From an uncultured Clostridia bacterium (GTDB lineage Bacteria; Bacillota; Clostridia; Oscillospirales; Oscillospiraceae): a stretch of 5,258 bases of DNA. Below are positions 1 to 5,257 of the stretch, in pieces. Each line of letters starts with the position of its first letter. The first letter of the stretch is position 1. The stretch is taken from the NCBI GenBank assembly GCA_946011705.1, contig CAMGCA010000159.1, positions 1 to 5,258 on the forward strand, given 5' to 3'. Below the pieces are notes generated by a model, which was not told the DNA's origin, did no database searches, and was given only the letters and a program-made list of their open reading frames with translations. The position numbers and the translations under genes are program-made.

Positions 1-1
1 G

Positions 2-109
2 CTGAGAAGAATTTACATCGCTTCCGTCAAGGCAAACCTGGTGGGCCAATTGGAAAATACCTACATCGTCGGCCCCGACGGCACGAAAAAGAAGCTGGAA
101 CGCAAATAA
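2..109 (+). CDS. DUF896 family protein (YnzC-like), C-terminal part, 5' end outside window
   Basis: The open frame entering from the left edge encodes the last 35 residues of a protein and stops at TAA 107-109. The visible residues start LRRIYIASVKANLVGQ, continue through LENTYIV and a PDGT turn, and end in a lysine/arginine-rich tail. I recognise this as the C-terminal half of the small cytoplasmic DUF896 proteins (YnzC/YneF of Bacillus; usually 60-80 residues), in which a helical pair ends in a short strand-like 'V.PDGT...L' tail. The molecular function of the family is not established. The next gene starts 12 bases after the stop with its ribosome binding site in the gap, so the two are probably cotranscribed. 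The assignment comes from motif memory on a short fragment; the start and N-terminus cannot be seen. Confidence 0.75.
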   Translation: MRRIYIASVKANLVGQLENTYIVGPDGTKKKLERK

Positions 110-110
110 A

Positions 111-115
111 GGAGG
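111..115 (+). promoter_or_regulatory. Shine-Dalgarno site of the ygiQ-type gene
   Basis: GGAGG lies 6 bases before the ATG at 122 and directly after the stop of the DUF896 gene. This supports ATG 122 as the ygiQ start and reinitiation within one transcript. Confidence 0.8.
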
Positions 116-121
116 GATTCC

Positions 122-1426
122 ATGGCATTTCTGCCCATCAACAGAAAAGAAATGCTGGAGCGAGGCTGGGAACAGTGCGACTTCGTCTACGTCATCGGCG
201 ACGCCTACGTTGACCACCCCTCCTTCGGCCACGCCATCATCAGCAGGGTTTTGGAAGCAAACGGCTACAGTGTAGGGCTGATCTCCCAGCCGGACTGGAA
301 AAATCCCAAGTCCATTGACGTATTCGGACGGCCCCGGCTGGGGTTTCTGGTGTCCGGGGGCAACATGGATTCCATGGTGAACCACTATTCCGTCAGCAAG
401 CGCCGCCGGGAAACCGATGCCTTCACCCCCGGGGGTGTCATGGGAAAGCGGCCGGACTACGCTACCCTCGGCTACTGCAACCTCATCCGGCAGACCTCCA
501 AGGACGTGCCCATCCTCATTGGCGGCATCGAAGCCAGTCTGCGCCGTCTTGCCCACTATGATTATTGGTCGGAGAGCATGAAGCGCTCCATTCTGCTGGA
601 TTCTCAGGCCGACCTTCTCATGTACGGCATGGGGGAAAAGAGCATTGTGGAGATTGCCGAGGCTCTGAATTCCGGCATGAACGTCCGGGACATCACCTAC
701 ATTGACGGCACCGTGTTCCGGGCCAGCCAGTTGGACGAGAGCCTGCCCACCATCGTGCTGCCCGCCTTTGAGGAATTAAAGGCAAATAAGAAGAAATATG
801 CCGAATCCTTCAAAATCCAGTACGGCAACTGCGATCCCTTTACCGCCAAGCGGCTCGTCGAGCCTTACGGGAAGGAATTTGTGGTACAGAACCCGCCCCA
901 GAAGCCCCTGACCACGGCGGAAATGGATGCCGTCTACGACCTGCCCTACGAGCGGACATGGCACCCCAGCTACTCAAAGGCCGGGGGCGTGCCCGCCATC
1001 GAGGAGGTCAGGTTCAGCCTGGTAAGTAACCGTGGCTGCTTTGGAGCCTGCTCCTTCTGCGCCCTGACCTTCCATCAGGGGCGAATCGTGCAGGTGAGAA
1101 GCCATGAATCCATTCTCAAAGAAGCGGAAATCATGGTGAAGGACCCGGATTTTAAGGGCTATATCCACGATGTAGGCGGCCCCACCGCCAACTTCCGGCA
1201 CCCCGCCTGCGAAAAGCAGCTGACCAAGGGCGCCTGCGGCGGGCGGCAGTGCCTGTACCCCACCCCCTGCAAGAACATGAACGCCGACCACTCTGACTAC
1301 ATTGCCCTGCTGCGCAAGCTGCGCAAAATTCCCGGGGTGAAGAAGGTCTTCGTCCGCAGCGGCATCCGGTTTGACTACCTTCTGGCGGACAAAAAGGACA
1401 CCTTTTTCAAGGAATTGGTGCAATAA
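122..1426 (+). CDS. ygiQ: YgiQ family (UPF0313) radical SAM protein, truncated N-terminal reading frame
   Basis: This 434-residue frame is the front three quarters of a YgiQ protein. Residues 1 to about 285 match the family's N-terminal domain (Radical_SAM_N), including the GGIEASLRR and LMYGMGEKS stretches. The radical SAM core follows, with the 4Fe-4S cluster motif CX3CX2C at Cys306, Cys310 and Cys313 within RGCFGACSFCAL. Intact members of this type run to roughly 600 residues or more. Here the frame ends after FFKELVQ with TAA at 1424-1426, before the rest of the barrel and the C-terminal domain, so the product is unlikely to be an active enzyme. The start is fixed by GGAGG at 111-115. The reaction of YgiQ proteins is unknown. 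The rest of the gene continues in the same frame downstream and is listed separately as a remnant. Confidence 0.85.
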   Translation: MAFLPINRKEMLERGWEQCDFVYVIGDAYVDHPSFGHAIISRVLEANGYSVGLISQPDWKNPKSIDVFGRPRLGFLVSGGNMDSMVNHYSVSKRRRETDAFTPGGVMGKRPDYATLGYCNLIRQTSKDVPILIGGIEASLRRLAHYDYWSESMKRSILLDSQADLLMYGMGEKSIVEIAEALNSGMNVRDITYIDGTVFRASQLDESLPTIVLPAFEELKANKKKYAESFKIQYGNCDPFTAKRLVEPYGKEFVVQNPPQKPLTTAEMDAVYDLPYERTWHPSYSKAGGVPAIEEVRFSLVSNRGCFGACSFCALTFHQGRIVQVRSHESILKEAEIMVKDPDFKGYIHDVGGPTANFRHPACEKQLTKGACGGRQCLYPTPCKNMNADHSDYIALLRKLRKIPGVKKVFVRSGIRFDYLLADKKDTFFKELVQ

Positions 1427-1846
1427 TTCACCCTAAATAAGCAGTACGGCACGAAGCAATTTTTGGTGCCCTACCTGATGTCCAGCCCCCCCGGCTCCAC
1501 CATGACGGAGGCCGTGGAGCTGGCGGAGTACATCCGGGACATGGGCTACAACCCGGAGCAGGTGCAGGACTTCTACCCCACCCCTTCCACATTGTCCACG
1601 GTGATGTACTATACAGGCCTTGACCCTCGAACCATGGAGAAGGTCTACGTGCCCACCGACCCCCACGAGAAGGCCATGCAGCGGGCCCTGATCCAGTACC
1701 GCAATCCCAAGAACTACAATCTGGTGAAGGAGGCCCTGCTGAAAGCTCACCGGGAAGACCTGATCGGCTCCGGCCCCAAGTGTCTGATTCGTGCGGTGCC
1801 CCCAAGACGGCCAAATGCCGCGGCCAAGACGGTACGCCGCCGCTAA
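1427..1846 (+). pseudogene. ygiQ: 3' remnant of the ygiQ-type gene, in frame with the upstream part
   Basis: Directly after the TAA at 1424-1426 the same frame stays open for 139 codons to TAA 1844-1846. It encodes the YgiQ C-terminal region: [18 protein letters not shown], then [37 protein letters not shown], and [11 protein letters not shown] followed by a basic tail. No plausible start with a ribosome binding site exists; the first usable codon is a TTG at 1463 inside the conserved region. Compared with E. coli YgiQ as I recall it, about 36-37 residues are missing between ELVQ and LNKQYG, including the conserved HV.G.LK.APEH segment. The usual SSHPGS motif reads SSPPGS here, a His-to-Pro change. 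The tail converges on the GIY-YIG gene and their stop codons share bases 1844-1845. A recent in-frame deletion or an assembly error would both explain what is seen. Confidence 0.85.
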
Positions 1847-2124
1847 CGTTCACCTTGTCTGTCAGGTACGCAAGCTGGATACGGGTTTCCGGAAATCAGC
1901 GCTTCTTTTTCCTGCCGGGGCAGCCGTTTTACCGCCGCTTCCCGCTTCAGCGCCTGAGAGTGGGTGCCGCAGCCTTCCTGATACGCCAATTCCAGAGGTC
2001 CCCGGCCCCGGGTATACTTCGCGCCCCTGCCCTGCCGGTGGGCTTCCAGCCGGCGGGCCACGTCGGTGGTAATGCCGGTGTATAACGTCCCATCCCCGCA
2101 GCGGAGAATATACAGATACCACAT
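1843..2124 (-). CDS. GIY-YIG nuclease-superfamily protein (UPF0213, YhbQ-like)
   Basis: This 93-residue protein resembles E. coli YhbQ over its length. The paired motif of the fold appears as YLY (residues 3-5) and YTG (15-17), followed by ITTDVARR with Arg24/Arg25 and His29, a [10 protein letters not shown] segment (32-41), and KREAAVKRL (60-68), whose Glu62 sits where the family's metal-binding glutamate lies. These small single-domain proteins are cytoplasmic and presumed DNA-acting; the biological role of most is unproven. An earlier in-frame ATG at 2137-2139 would add five residues, but I chose ATG 2122-2124 because GGAGG lies 8 bases before it and that motif overlaps the earlier ATG. 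The gene is last in the probable pncB operon, 66 bases after the membrane-protein gene. Its stop overlaps that of the convergent ygiQ remnant. Confidence 0.88.
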   Translation of the reverse strand: MWYLYILRCGDGTLYTGITTDVARRLEAHRQGRGAKYTRGRGPLELAYQEGCGTHSQALKREAAVKRLPRQEKEALISGNPYPACVPDRQGER

Positions 2125-2132
2125 TGTTTTTT

Positions 2133-2137
2133 CCTCC
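2133..2137 (-). promoter_or_regulatory. Shine-Dalgarno site that decides the GIY-YIG start
   Basis: Read on the minus strand this is GGAGG followed by eight A-rich bases and then ATG (2124-2122). The motif begins inside an upstream in-frame ATG that has no ribosome binding site of its own, so the shorter start is preferred. Confidence 0.75.
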
Positions 2138-2146
2138 ATACCACAG

Positions 2147-2182
2147 CGGCTGATGCCGAAGGGCGGGTCAGTTGTCCCGCCC
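2147..2182. repeat. Adjacent GC-rich palindromes in the intergenic gap (REP-like)
   Basis: Two hairpins sit side by side in the 66-base gap between the membrane-protein and GIY-YIG genes. One is CGGC-TGAT-GCCG (2147-2158). The other is a perfect 7-bp stem, GGGCGGG (2161-2167) with CCCGCCC (2176-2182), around an 8-base loop. On the minus strand no T-run follows, so it is not a classic intrinsic terminator for the operon. Possible roles are an RNA processing or stability element, or a member of a dispersed palindromic repeat family; copy number cannot be judged from one window. Confidence 0.5.
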
Positions 2183-2190
2183 CTACATTT

Positions 2191-2691
2191 TTATCTTCGG
2201 AACCGCTTGCTCAGCACCATATCCAGCAGAAGGAAGGTCACGTTGCCCAGCAGGAGCATAACGACCGTCATGACTCTCCCCGCGTCGGCAAATTCCTCCG
2301 CCAGCGCGTCCATTCCCAGCAGGTGAATCAGCAGCCAGTACAGGGCAAGAATCACGGCGTTGAACAGCAGCCCTTTCCACAGCCAGGGCCATTTTCTTCT
2401 TTCCAGCCGGGGCTTCACCATGGGGTAATAGCCCAGGGCCGCGAACACCGCCGCCGCTTCCTTGTCCGAAGCCAGCAGCAGCGACAGCACCGCCACCGCA
2501 CCATACCAGGCCCAGCCATACCGGGCGCCGCAGGTTTTCAGCACCAGCTGCGCCAGCAGGATGCATACCATGGGGCAGATAAAGGTCGCCACCGGGATGA
2601 GGGTGCCAAGGCACATAATCACCACCGCCAGCGCCGCCAGTACGCCCCCAAGGGCCGCGCTGTAGGCCGGGGTTTTTTTACTGCTTGCCAT
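2191..2691 (-). CDS. Small polytopic membrane protein of unknown function
   Basis: The 166-residue product is strongly hydrophobic, with about five likely membrane helices near residues 10-32, 33-52, 56-75, 102-125 and 140-160. Positive charges cluster at the N-terminus (SSKK), in the loop KPRLERRKW (about 92-100) and at the C-terminus (SKRFRR). The style recalls Firmicute integral membrane proteins such as ECF transporter substrate-binding (S) components and DUF2232-like proteins, but I do not recognise it firmly. Its ATG (2689-2691) lies inside the end of pncB, overlapping by 14 bases in another frame, and has no clear ribosome binding site, so translation is probably coupled to pncB. A nicotinate or precursor uptake role would fit the neighbour but is only inference. 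The next in-frame Met falls inside the first membrane helix, which supports the start given. Confidence 0.8.
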   Translation of the reverse strand: MASSKKTPAYSAALGGVLAALAVVIMCLGTLIPVATFICPMVCILLAQLVLKTCGARYGWAWYGAVAVLSLLLASDKEAAAVFAALGYYPMVKPRLERRKWPWLWKGLLFNAVILALYWLLIHLLGMDALAEEFADAGRVMTVVMLLLGNVTFLLLDMVLSKRFRR

Positions 2692-4132
2692 TGCGCTTGA
2701 GCAGACCGTACTTCACGTCCCACAGCTTCTGAGACAGGTCTACATAGTAGGTCTGGGGATTGTCAAAGCGCTTAACCTCGTCCCAGAGGGTGTCCACCTG
2801 CTCCTTGCAGTATGCGCGGATTTCCTCCAGCGAAGGCAGCTTATAAACCAGCTGGCCCCCCTTGAAAATGGGCACCTGCAGCTCCTTCGCGGTGAAATTG
2901 TAGACCTGTTTGGTCTTCCAGGTGGCCTCGGGGTCGAAAATCTCCATGTCCTTGGTATCGTCCACAATTTCGTCGTACACCGTCAGATAGTCGGCGATGG
3001 CCTTGCCGGTGTCCTTGGCGTAGAAACGGTACAGCTTCTTGTAGTGGGGGTTGGTAATCTTTATTACGTTCTCGGAAATCTTGATCTTGGGCACGATGGT
3101 GCCGTCGGGCTCCTCCACGGCAGCCAGCTTGTACACGCCGCCGAAGACCGGTTCGCTCTTCGCGGTAATCAGCCGCTCGCCCACGCCGAACAGGTCGATT
3201 TTCGCCCCCTGCCGCAGAATGTCCCGGATAATGTACTCGTCCAGGGAGTTGGACACGGAAATGCTGCACTCCGTCCAGCCCGCCTCGTCCAGCATAATTC
3301 TCGCCTGCTGGGTCAGGTAGGCCATGTCGCCGGAGTCCAGGCGGATACCGCACTTGGTAATGCCCATGGGCTTCAGGACTTCGTTGAACACCCGGATGGC
3401 GTTGGGCACGCCGGATTTCAGGGTGTTGTAAGTGTCCACCAGCAGCACGGCGTTGTGGGGATACATCTGGGCGTAGGCCTTGAAGGCCTCATACTCGCTG
3501 TCGAACATCTGCACCCAGGCGTGGGCCAGGGTGCCGCCGGCTTTCACGCCGAACAGCGGGTCGGAGATGGTGCAGGCGGTGCCGTGGCAGCCGCCGCGAT
3601 AGGCAGGTCTCGGGCCCAGCATGGCCGCGTCCGCGCCCTGTGCCCGGCGGGAGCCGAATTCCAGCACCGTCCGCCCCTCGGCAGCCCGGACAATGCGGTT
3701 GGACTTGGTGGCAATCAGGCTCTGATGGTTGATGCACAGCAGCATATAGGTCTCCACCAGCTGGGCCTGAATGGCGGGAGCGCGGACGGTGATGATTGGC
3801 TCATTGGGGAAAATGGGCGTTCCCTCGGGCACGGCCCAGATATCGCCGGTGAACTTGAAGTCCGCCAGATACTGCAAAAATTCCTCGCTGAACATATTCC
3901 GGCCCCGCAGATATTCGATATCTTCCGGGCCGAAATGCAGCTCCTGCACATACTGGATGATCTGCTCCAACCCTGCCGCAATGGCAAAGCCGCCGCCGTC
4001 GGGGCACTGGCGGAAGAACAGGTCAAAATAGGCAATCCGGTCGCAGTAGCCCGTGGCGAAATAGCCCTGGCTCATGGTCAACTCGTAGTAGTCGCAAAGC
4101 ATGGTGAGATTCAGTTTGTCGTTGATAACCAT
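2678..4132 (-). CDS. pncB: Nicotinate phosphoribosyltransferase
   Basis: The enzyme joins nicotinate to PRPP, with ATP hydrolysis, to give nicotinate mononucleotide, the entry step of the Preiss-Handler NAD salvage route in the cytoplasm. The 484 residues match the Gram-positive-type length and carry the expected blocks: LTMLCDYYELTMSQGY (9-24), EFGSRRAQG (158-166), GGTLAHAWVQMF (199-210) with His204 in the position of the histidine phosphorylated during ATP coupling, DTYNTLKSGVPNAI (233-246), GIRLDSGD (262-269) and the phosphate-binding FGVGERLITA (315-324). No lesion or missing block is visible. The ATG at 4132 has GAGGT on the minus strand (4146-4142) 9 bases before it. The gene is first in a probable operon with a membrane protein and a GIY-YIG protein. 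An extended -10 promoter lies just upstream; no recognisable NAD-repressor operator was found. Confidence 0.95.
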   Translation of the reverse strand: MVINDKLNLTMLCDYYELTMSQGYFATGYCDRIAYFDLFFRQCPDGGGFAIAAGLEQIIQYVQELHFGPEDIEYLRGRNMFSEEFLQYLADFKFTGDIWAVPEGTPIFPNEPIITVRAPAIQAQLVETYMLLCINHQSLIATKSNRIVRAAEGRTVLEFGSRRAQGADAAMLGPRPAYRGGCHGTACTISDPLFGVKAGGTLAHAWVQMFDSEYEAFKAYAQMYPHNAVLLVDTYNTLKSGVPNAIRVFNEVLKPMGITKCGIRLDSGDMAYLTQQARIMLDEAGWTECSISVSNSLDEYIIRDILRQGAKIDLFGVGERLITAKSEPVFGGVYKLAAVEEPDGTIVPKIKISENVIKITNPHYKKLYRFYAKDTGKAIADYLTVYDEIVDDTKDMEIFDPEATWKTKQVYNFTAKELQVPIFKGGQLVYKLPSLEEIRAYCKEQVDTLWDEVKRFDNPQTYYVDLSQKLWDVKYGLLKRNGKQ

Positions 4133-4164
4133 AGGTTGGTCACCTCTTTCTGATGAATGGATTC

Positions 4165-4192
4165 ATTATAACACTCCTCCGGGAAAAGGCAA
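4165..4192 (-). promoter_or_regulatory. Promoter of pncB, extended -10 type
   Basis: On the minus strand TATAAT (4170-4165) is preceded by TGT, giving the extended -10 form TGnTATAAT. A partial -35, TTGCCT (4192-4187), lies 16 bases upstream. Transcription would start near 4158, leaving a leader of about 25 nt with the GAGGT site. The position fits pncB well; activity is inferred. Confidence 0.7.
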
Positions 4193-4201
4193 GCTTTTTC
4201 A

Positions 4202-4230
4202 TTGACAGCCGCCCTGTTTTGAGATATATT
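4202..4230 (+). promoter_or_regulatory. Sigma-A type promoter of the thioesterase unit
   Basis: A perfect -35 TTGACA (4202-4207) is followed after exactly 17 bases by TATATT (4225-4230), one mismatch from the consensus -10. Transcription would start near 4237, about 125 nt before the thioesterase ATG. The -35 box is only 9 bases from the -35 of the divergent pncB promoter. Confidence 0.8.
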
Positions 4231-4239
4231 TTAAGTATA

Positions 4240-4341
4240 GTGAGGAGTTTGCAGTGTGGAGTTGTGGTATCGCCTTCGGCGATGAATTTTATATACTGGT
4301 GCAATTTTCTTCACTCTCCACTCTTCACTCTCCACACTCAC
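4240..4341 (+). repeat. Repeat-like inverted element in the thioesterase 5' leader
   Basis: The untranslated leader contains nested complementary arms. AGTGTGGAG (4253-4261) is the exact complement of CTCCACACT (4330-4338), and GTGAG (4240-4244) matches CTCAC (4337-4341). Between them lies a perfect 6-bp hairpin, ATCGCC-TTC-GGCGAT (4269-4283). The right arm holds a tandem direct repeat, CTTCACTCTCCA at 4309-4320 and 4323-4334, giving a purine-poor strand. This could be a MITE-like dispersed repeat that inserted between promoter and gene, or a structured mRNA leader. It matches no riboswitch class I know. Confidence 0.5.
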
Positions 4342-4361
4342 AGAAAGGGGGCGTGATACCC

Positions 4362-4748
4362 ATGGAAATAACAATTGGCATGAAGGGCGAGGCATCCACT
4401 GTGGCAGAGCGGGAGGACACCGCGGCGGAGGTCGGTTCCGGGGATCTGCTGGTCTACGCCACCCCCTGCATGGCGGCGCTGATGGAGGGCGCGGCCTGCG
4501 AAGCCATTGCCCCGGCGCTGCCTGATGGCACAACCAGCGTGGGCACCATGCTGAGCATCGAGCACCTGTCCGCCACCCCCGTGGGGCTGGAAGTTCGGGC
4601 CGAGGCCGAGGTCACTGCCGTGGAGGGAAAGGTTATTACCTTTGCCCTGCGGGCTTTTGACGAGGCTGGTGAAATCGGCAAGGGAATCCACAAACGCGTC
4701 ATCGTAAACAGTCAAAAATTTCTTGACAAGGCATATCAAAAGCTCTAA
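4362..4748 (+). CDS. Hotdog-fold thioesterase, fluoroacetyl-CoA thioesterase (FlK) family
   Basis: The 128-residue protein is a single hotdog domain and presumably hydrolyses a small acyl-CoA in the cytoplasm. Aligned from memory with Streptomyces cattleya FlK, a constant offset of eight residues places Thr34, Glu42 and His68 on the FlK catalytic residues Thr42, Glu50 and His76. The surrounding blocks also match: MAALMEGAACEAIAP, GTMLSIEHLSATPVGLEV and VEGK followed by EIGKGIHKR. The FlK lid Phe36 is not matched (Asp28 here), so fluoroacetyl-CoA specificity is unlikely and the natural substrate is open. ATG 4362 was chosen because the family block begins there and a G-rich site (AAGGGGG, 4345-4351) precedes it. 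An upstream in-frame GTG extension would translate the repeat-like leader. The downstream gene starts 12 bases after the stop, so the two form an operon. Confidence 0.88.
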   Translation: MEITIGMKGEASTVAEREDTAAEVGSGDLLVYATPCMAALMEGAACEAIAPALPDGTTSVGTMLSIEHLSATPVGLEVRAEAEVTAVEGKVITFALRAFDEAGEIGKGIHKRVIVNSQKFLDKAYQKL

Positions 4749-4754
4749 GGAGGT
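4746..4754 (+). promoter_or_regulatory. Shine-Dalgarno site overlapping the thioesterase stop codon
   Basis: TAAGGAGGT contains the thioesterase stop (4746-4748) and a near-perfect anti-16S match, ending 6 bases before ATG 4761. It indicates efficient translation of the second gene from the shared mRNA. Confidence 0.85.
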
Positions 4755-4760
4755 AAGGTT

Positions 4761-5081
4761 ATGCAAGACTATGGAGCCATGATCCGCAGCACCTTTGAGA
4801 TGGGCAGTGTTCGAGATGCCGAAACACTGTTTGAGGCCTGCATCAAAAACGCCTTCCCCACCTTCCACTTCCGGAAGTTGGAGCTGATCCGCTTCATCCG
4901 GGATGAGGAATACATGGAGGGCCGCAGCTGGAACCATGTGTTTGAGATCAAAAAGTCCGAGCTTTCCGGGCAGAAGGTCTGGGAGGTCCACTGCCACCGG
5001 GTCACCATGGGCAAAACCCCGGACAAGCACGTCATTCTGGATTATCTGACACTGGGGTTTGTACAGTATCTGGAAGCATAA
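4761..5081 (+). CDS. Conserved-looking small protein of unknown function, partner of the thioesterase gene
   Basis: I do not recognise this 106-residue protein. It has no signal peptide or membrane segment and should be cytoplasmic. The sequence suggests an N-terminal helical part (about 4-30), a middle with likely strands around SWNHVFEIKK (56-65) and VWEVHCHRV (73-81), and a C-terminal helix (about 88-105) rich in aromatic and aliphatic residues. His77, Cys78 and His79 in VHCHR, with His59 and His90, could form a metal or catalytic site, but this is only a guess. Evidence that the gene is real: a strong ribosome binding site overlapping the previous stop, codon use like its neighbours, and an intrinsic terminator starting 7 bases after the stop. 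Position links it to thioester or acyl-CoA metabolism at most by association. Confidence 0.8.
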   Translation: MQDYGAMIRSTFEMGSVRDAETLFEACIKNAFPTFHFRKLELIRFIRDEEYMEGRSWNHVFEIKKSELSGQKVWEVHCHRVTMGKTPDKHVILDYLTLGFVQYLEA

Positions 5082-5087
5082 TCAAAA

Positions 5088-5122
5088 GGGCACGCCGAAT
5101 TGGGCGTGCCCCGTTTTTATTT
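5088..5122 (+). terminator. Intrinsic terminator, probably bidirectional
   Basis: A perfect 9-bp GC-rich stem, GGGCACGCC (5088-5096) with GGCGTGCCC (5103-5111), closes a 6-base loop and is followed by TTTTT (5114-5118) and more T-rich sequence. It ends the thioesterase operon. AAAA at 5084-5087 gives a T-run after the same stem on the minus strand, so it can also terminate the gene entering from the right. Confidence 0.9.
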
Positions 5123-5257
5123 TGCCTTGTCGGCGGCGATGATGCGCTTCATGGCCTCGATGCCCACCTTCACCGCGCCGGAGGTGTCCTCCGTCATGGG
5201 CATGGCAAGCCCCGCCTTTTCCCGCTCCTGATTCCACAAAGCGCTGAATACCGCGCC
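5117..5257 (-). CDS. C-terminal 46 residues of an unidentified protein, 5' end outside window
   Basis: An open minus-strand frame enters from the right edge and ends at TAA (5119-5117). The visible tail begins GAVFSALWNQEREKAGLAM, continues PMTEDTSGAVKVG and IEAMKRIIAADKAK. It has a helix-rich C-terminus with a PMTEDTSG turn before a final helix, and a typical lysine-rich end. No membrane segment is visible. I cannot assign a family from this fragment. The strand, the coding-like composition and the terminator just beyond the stop (the shared hairpin at 5088-5111 with a T-run on the minus strand) support a real gene. Base 5258 belongs to a preceding incomplete codon. Confidence 0.65.
   Translation of the reverse strand, partial: GAVFSALWNQEREKAGLAMPMTEDTSGAVKVGIEAMKRIIAADKAK

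Noticed and set aside
974..1423. A 149-codon minus-strand frame opposite ygiQ
   Set aside because: It mirrors the coding frame of ygiQ, which holds the radical SAM cysteine motif, and has no start signal of its own.
1424..1426. Programmed readthrough or recoding of the TAA inside ygiQ
   Set aside because: About 36 conserved codons are missing at the same point, which readthrough cannot explain. TAA is not a known selenocysteine or pyrrolysine codon in such bacteria, and no recoding element was recognised.
1412..1432. Short inverted repeats GAATT/AATTC and GGTG/CACC at the ygiQ junction
   Set aside because: Arms of 4-5 bp are too short to call a mobile-element end or a recombination site. 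They may merely reflect the deletion junction.
3044..4153. A 369-codon open frame on the plus strand opposite pncB
   Set aside because: It is a GC-rich shadow of pncB: low-complexity His/Gly/Ala composition, no ribosome binding site, and no family resemblance, whereas the minus-strand frame is an unmistakable NAPRTase.
4254..4361. N-terminal extension of the thioesterase from GTG 4254
   Set aside because: The added residues translate the repeat-like leader, match nothing in the family, and have no ribosome binding site. The FlK-like alignment begins at the ATG at 4362.
4805..4829. Perfect inverted repeat CAGTGTT / AACACTG inside the unknown small gene
   Set aside because: It lies in coding sequence, has an 11-base loop and no T-run, and 7-bp repeats of this kind arise by chance in a window this long.
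4338..5030. A 230-codon minus-strand frame across the thioesterase and unknown genes
   Set aside because: It spans two plus-strand genes and their junction, which has a perfect ribosome binding site on the plus strand. Its sequence is a shadow translation.
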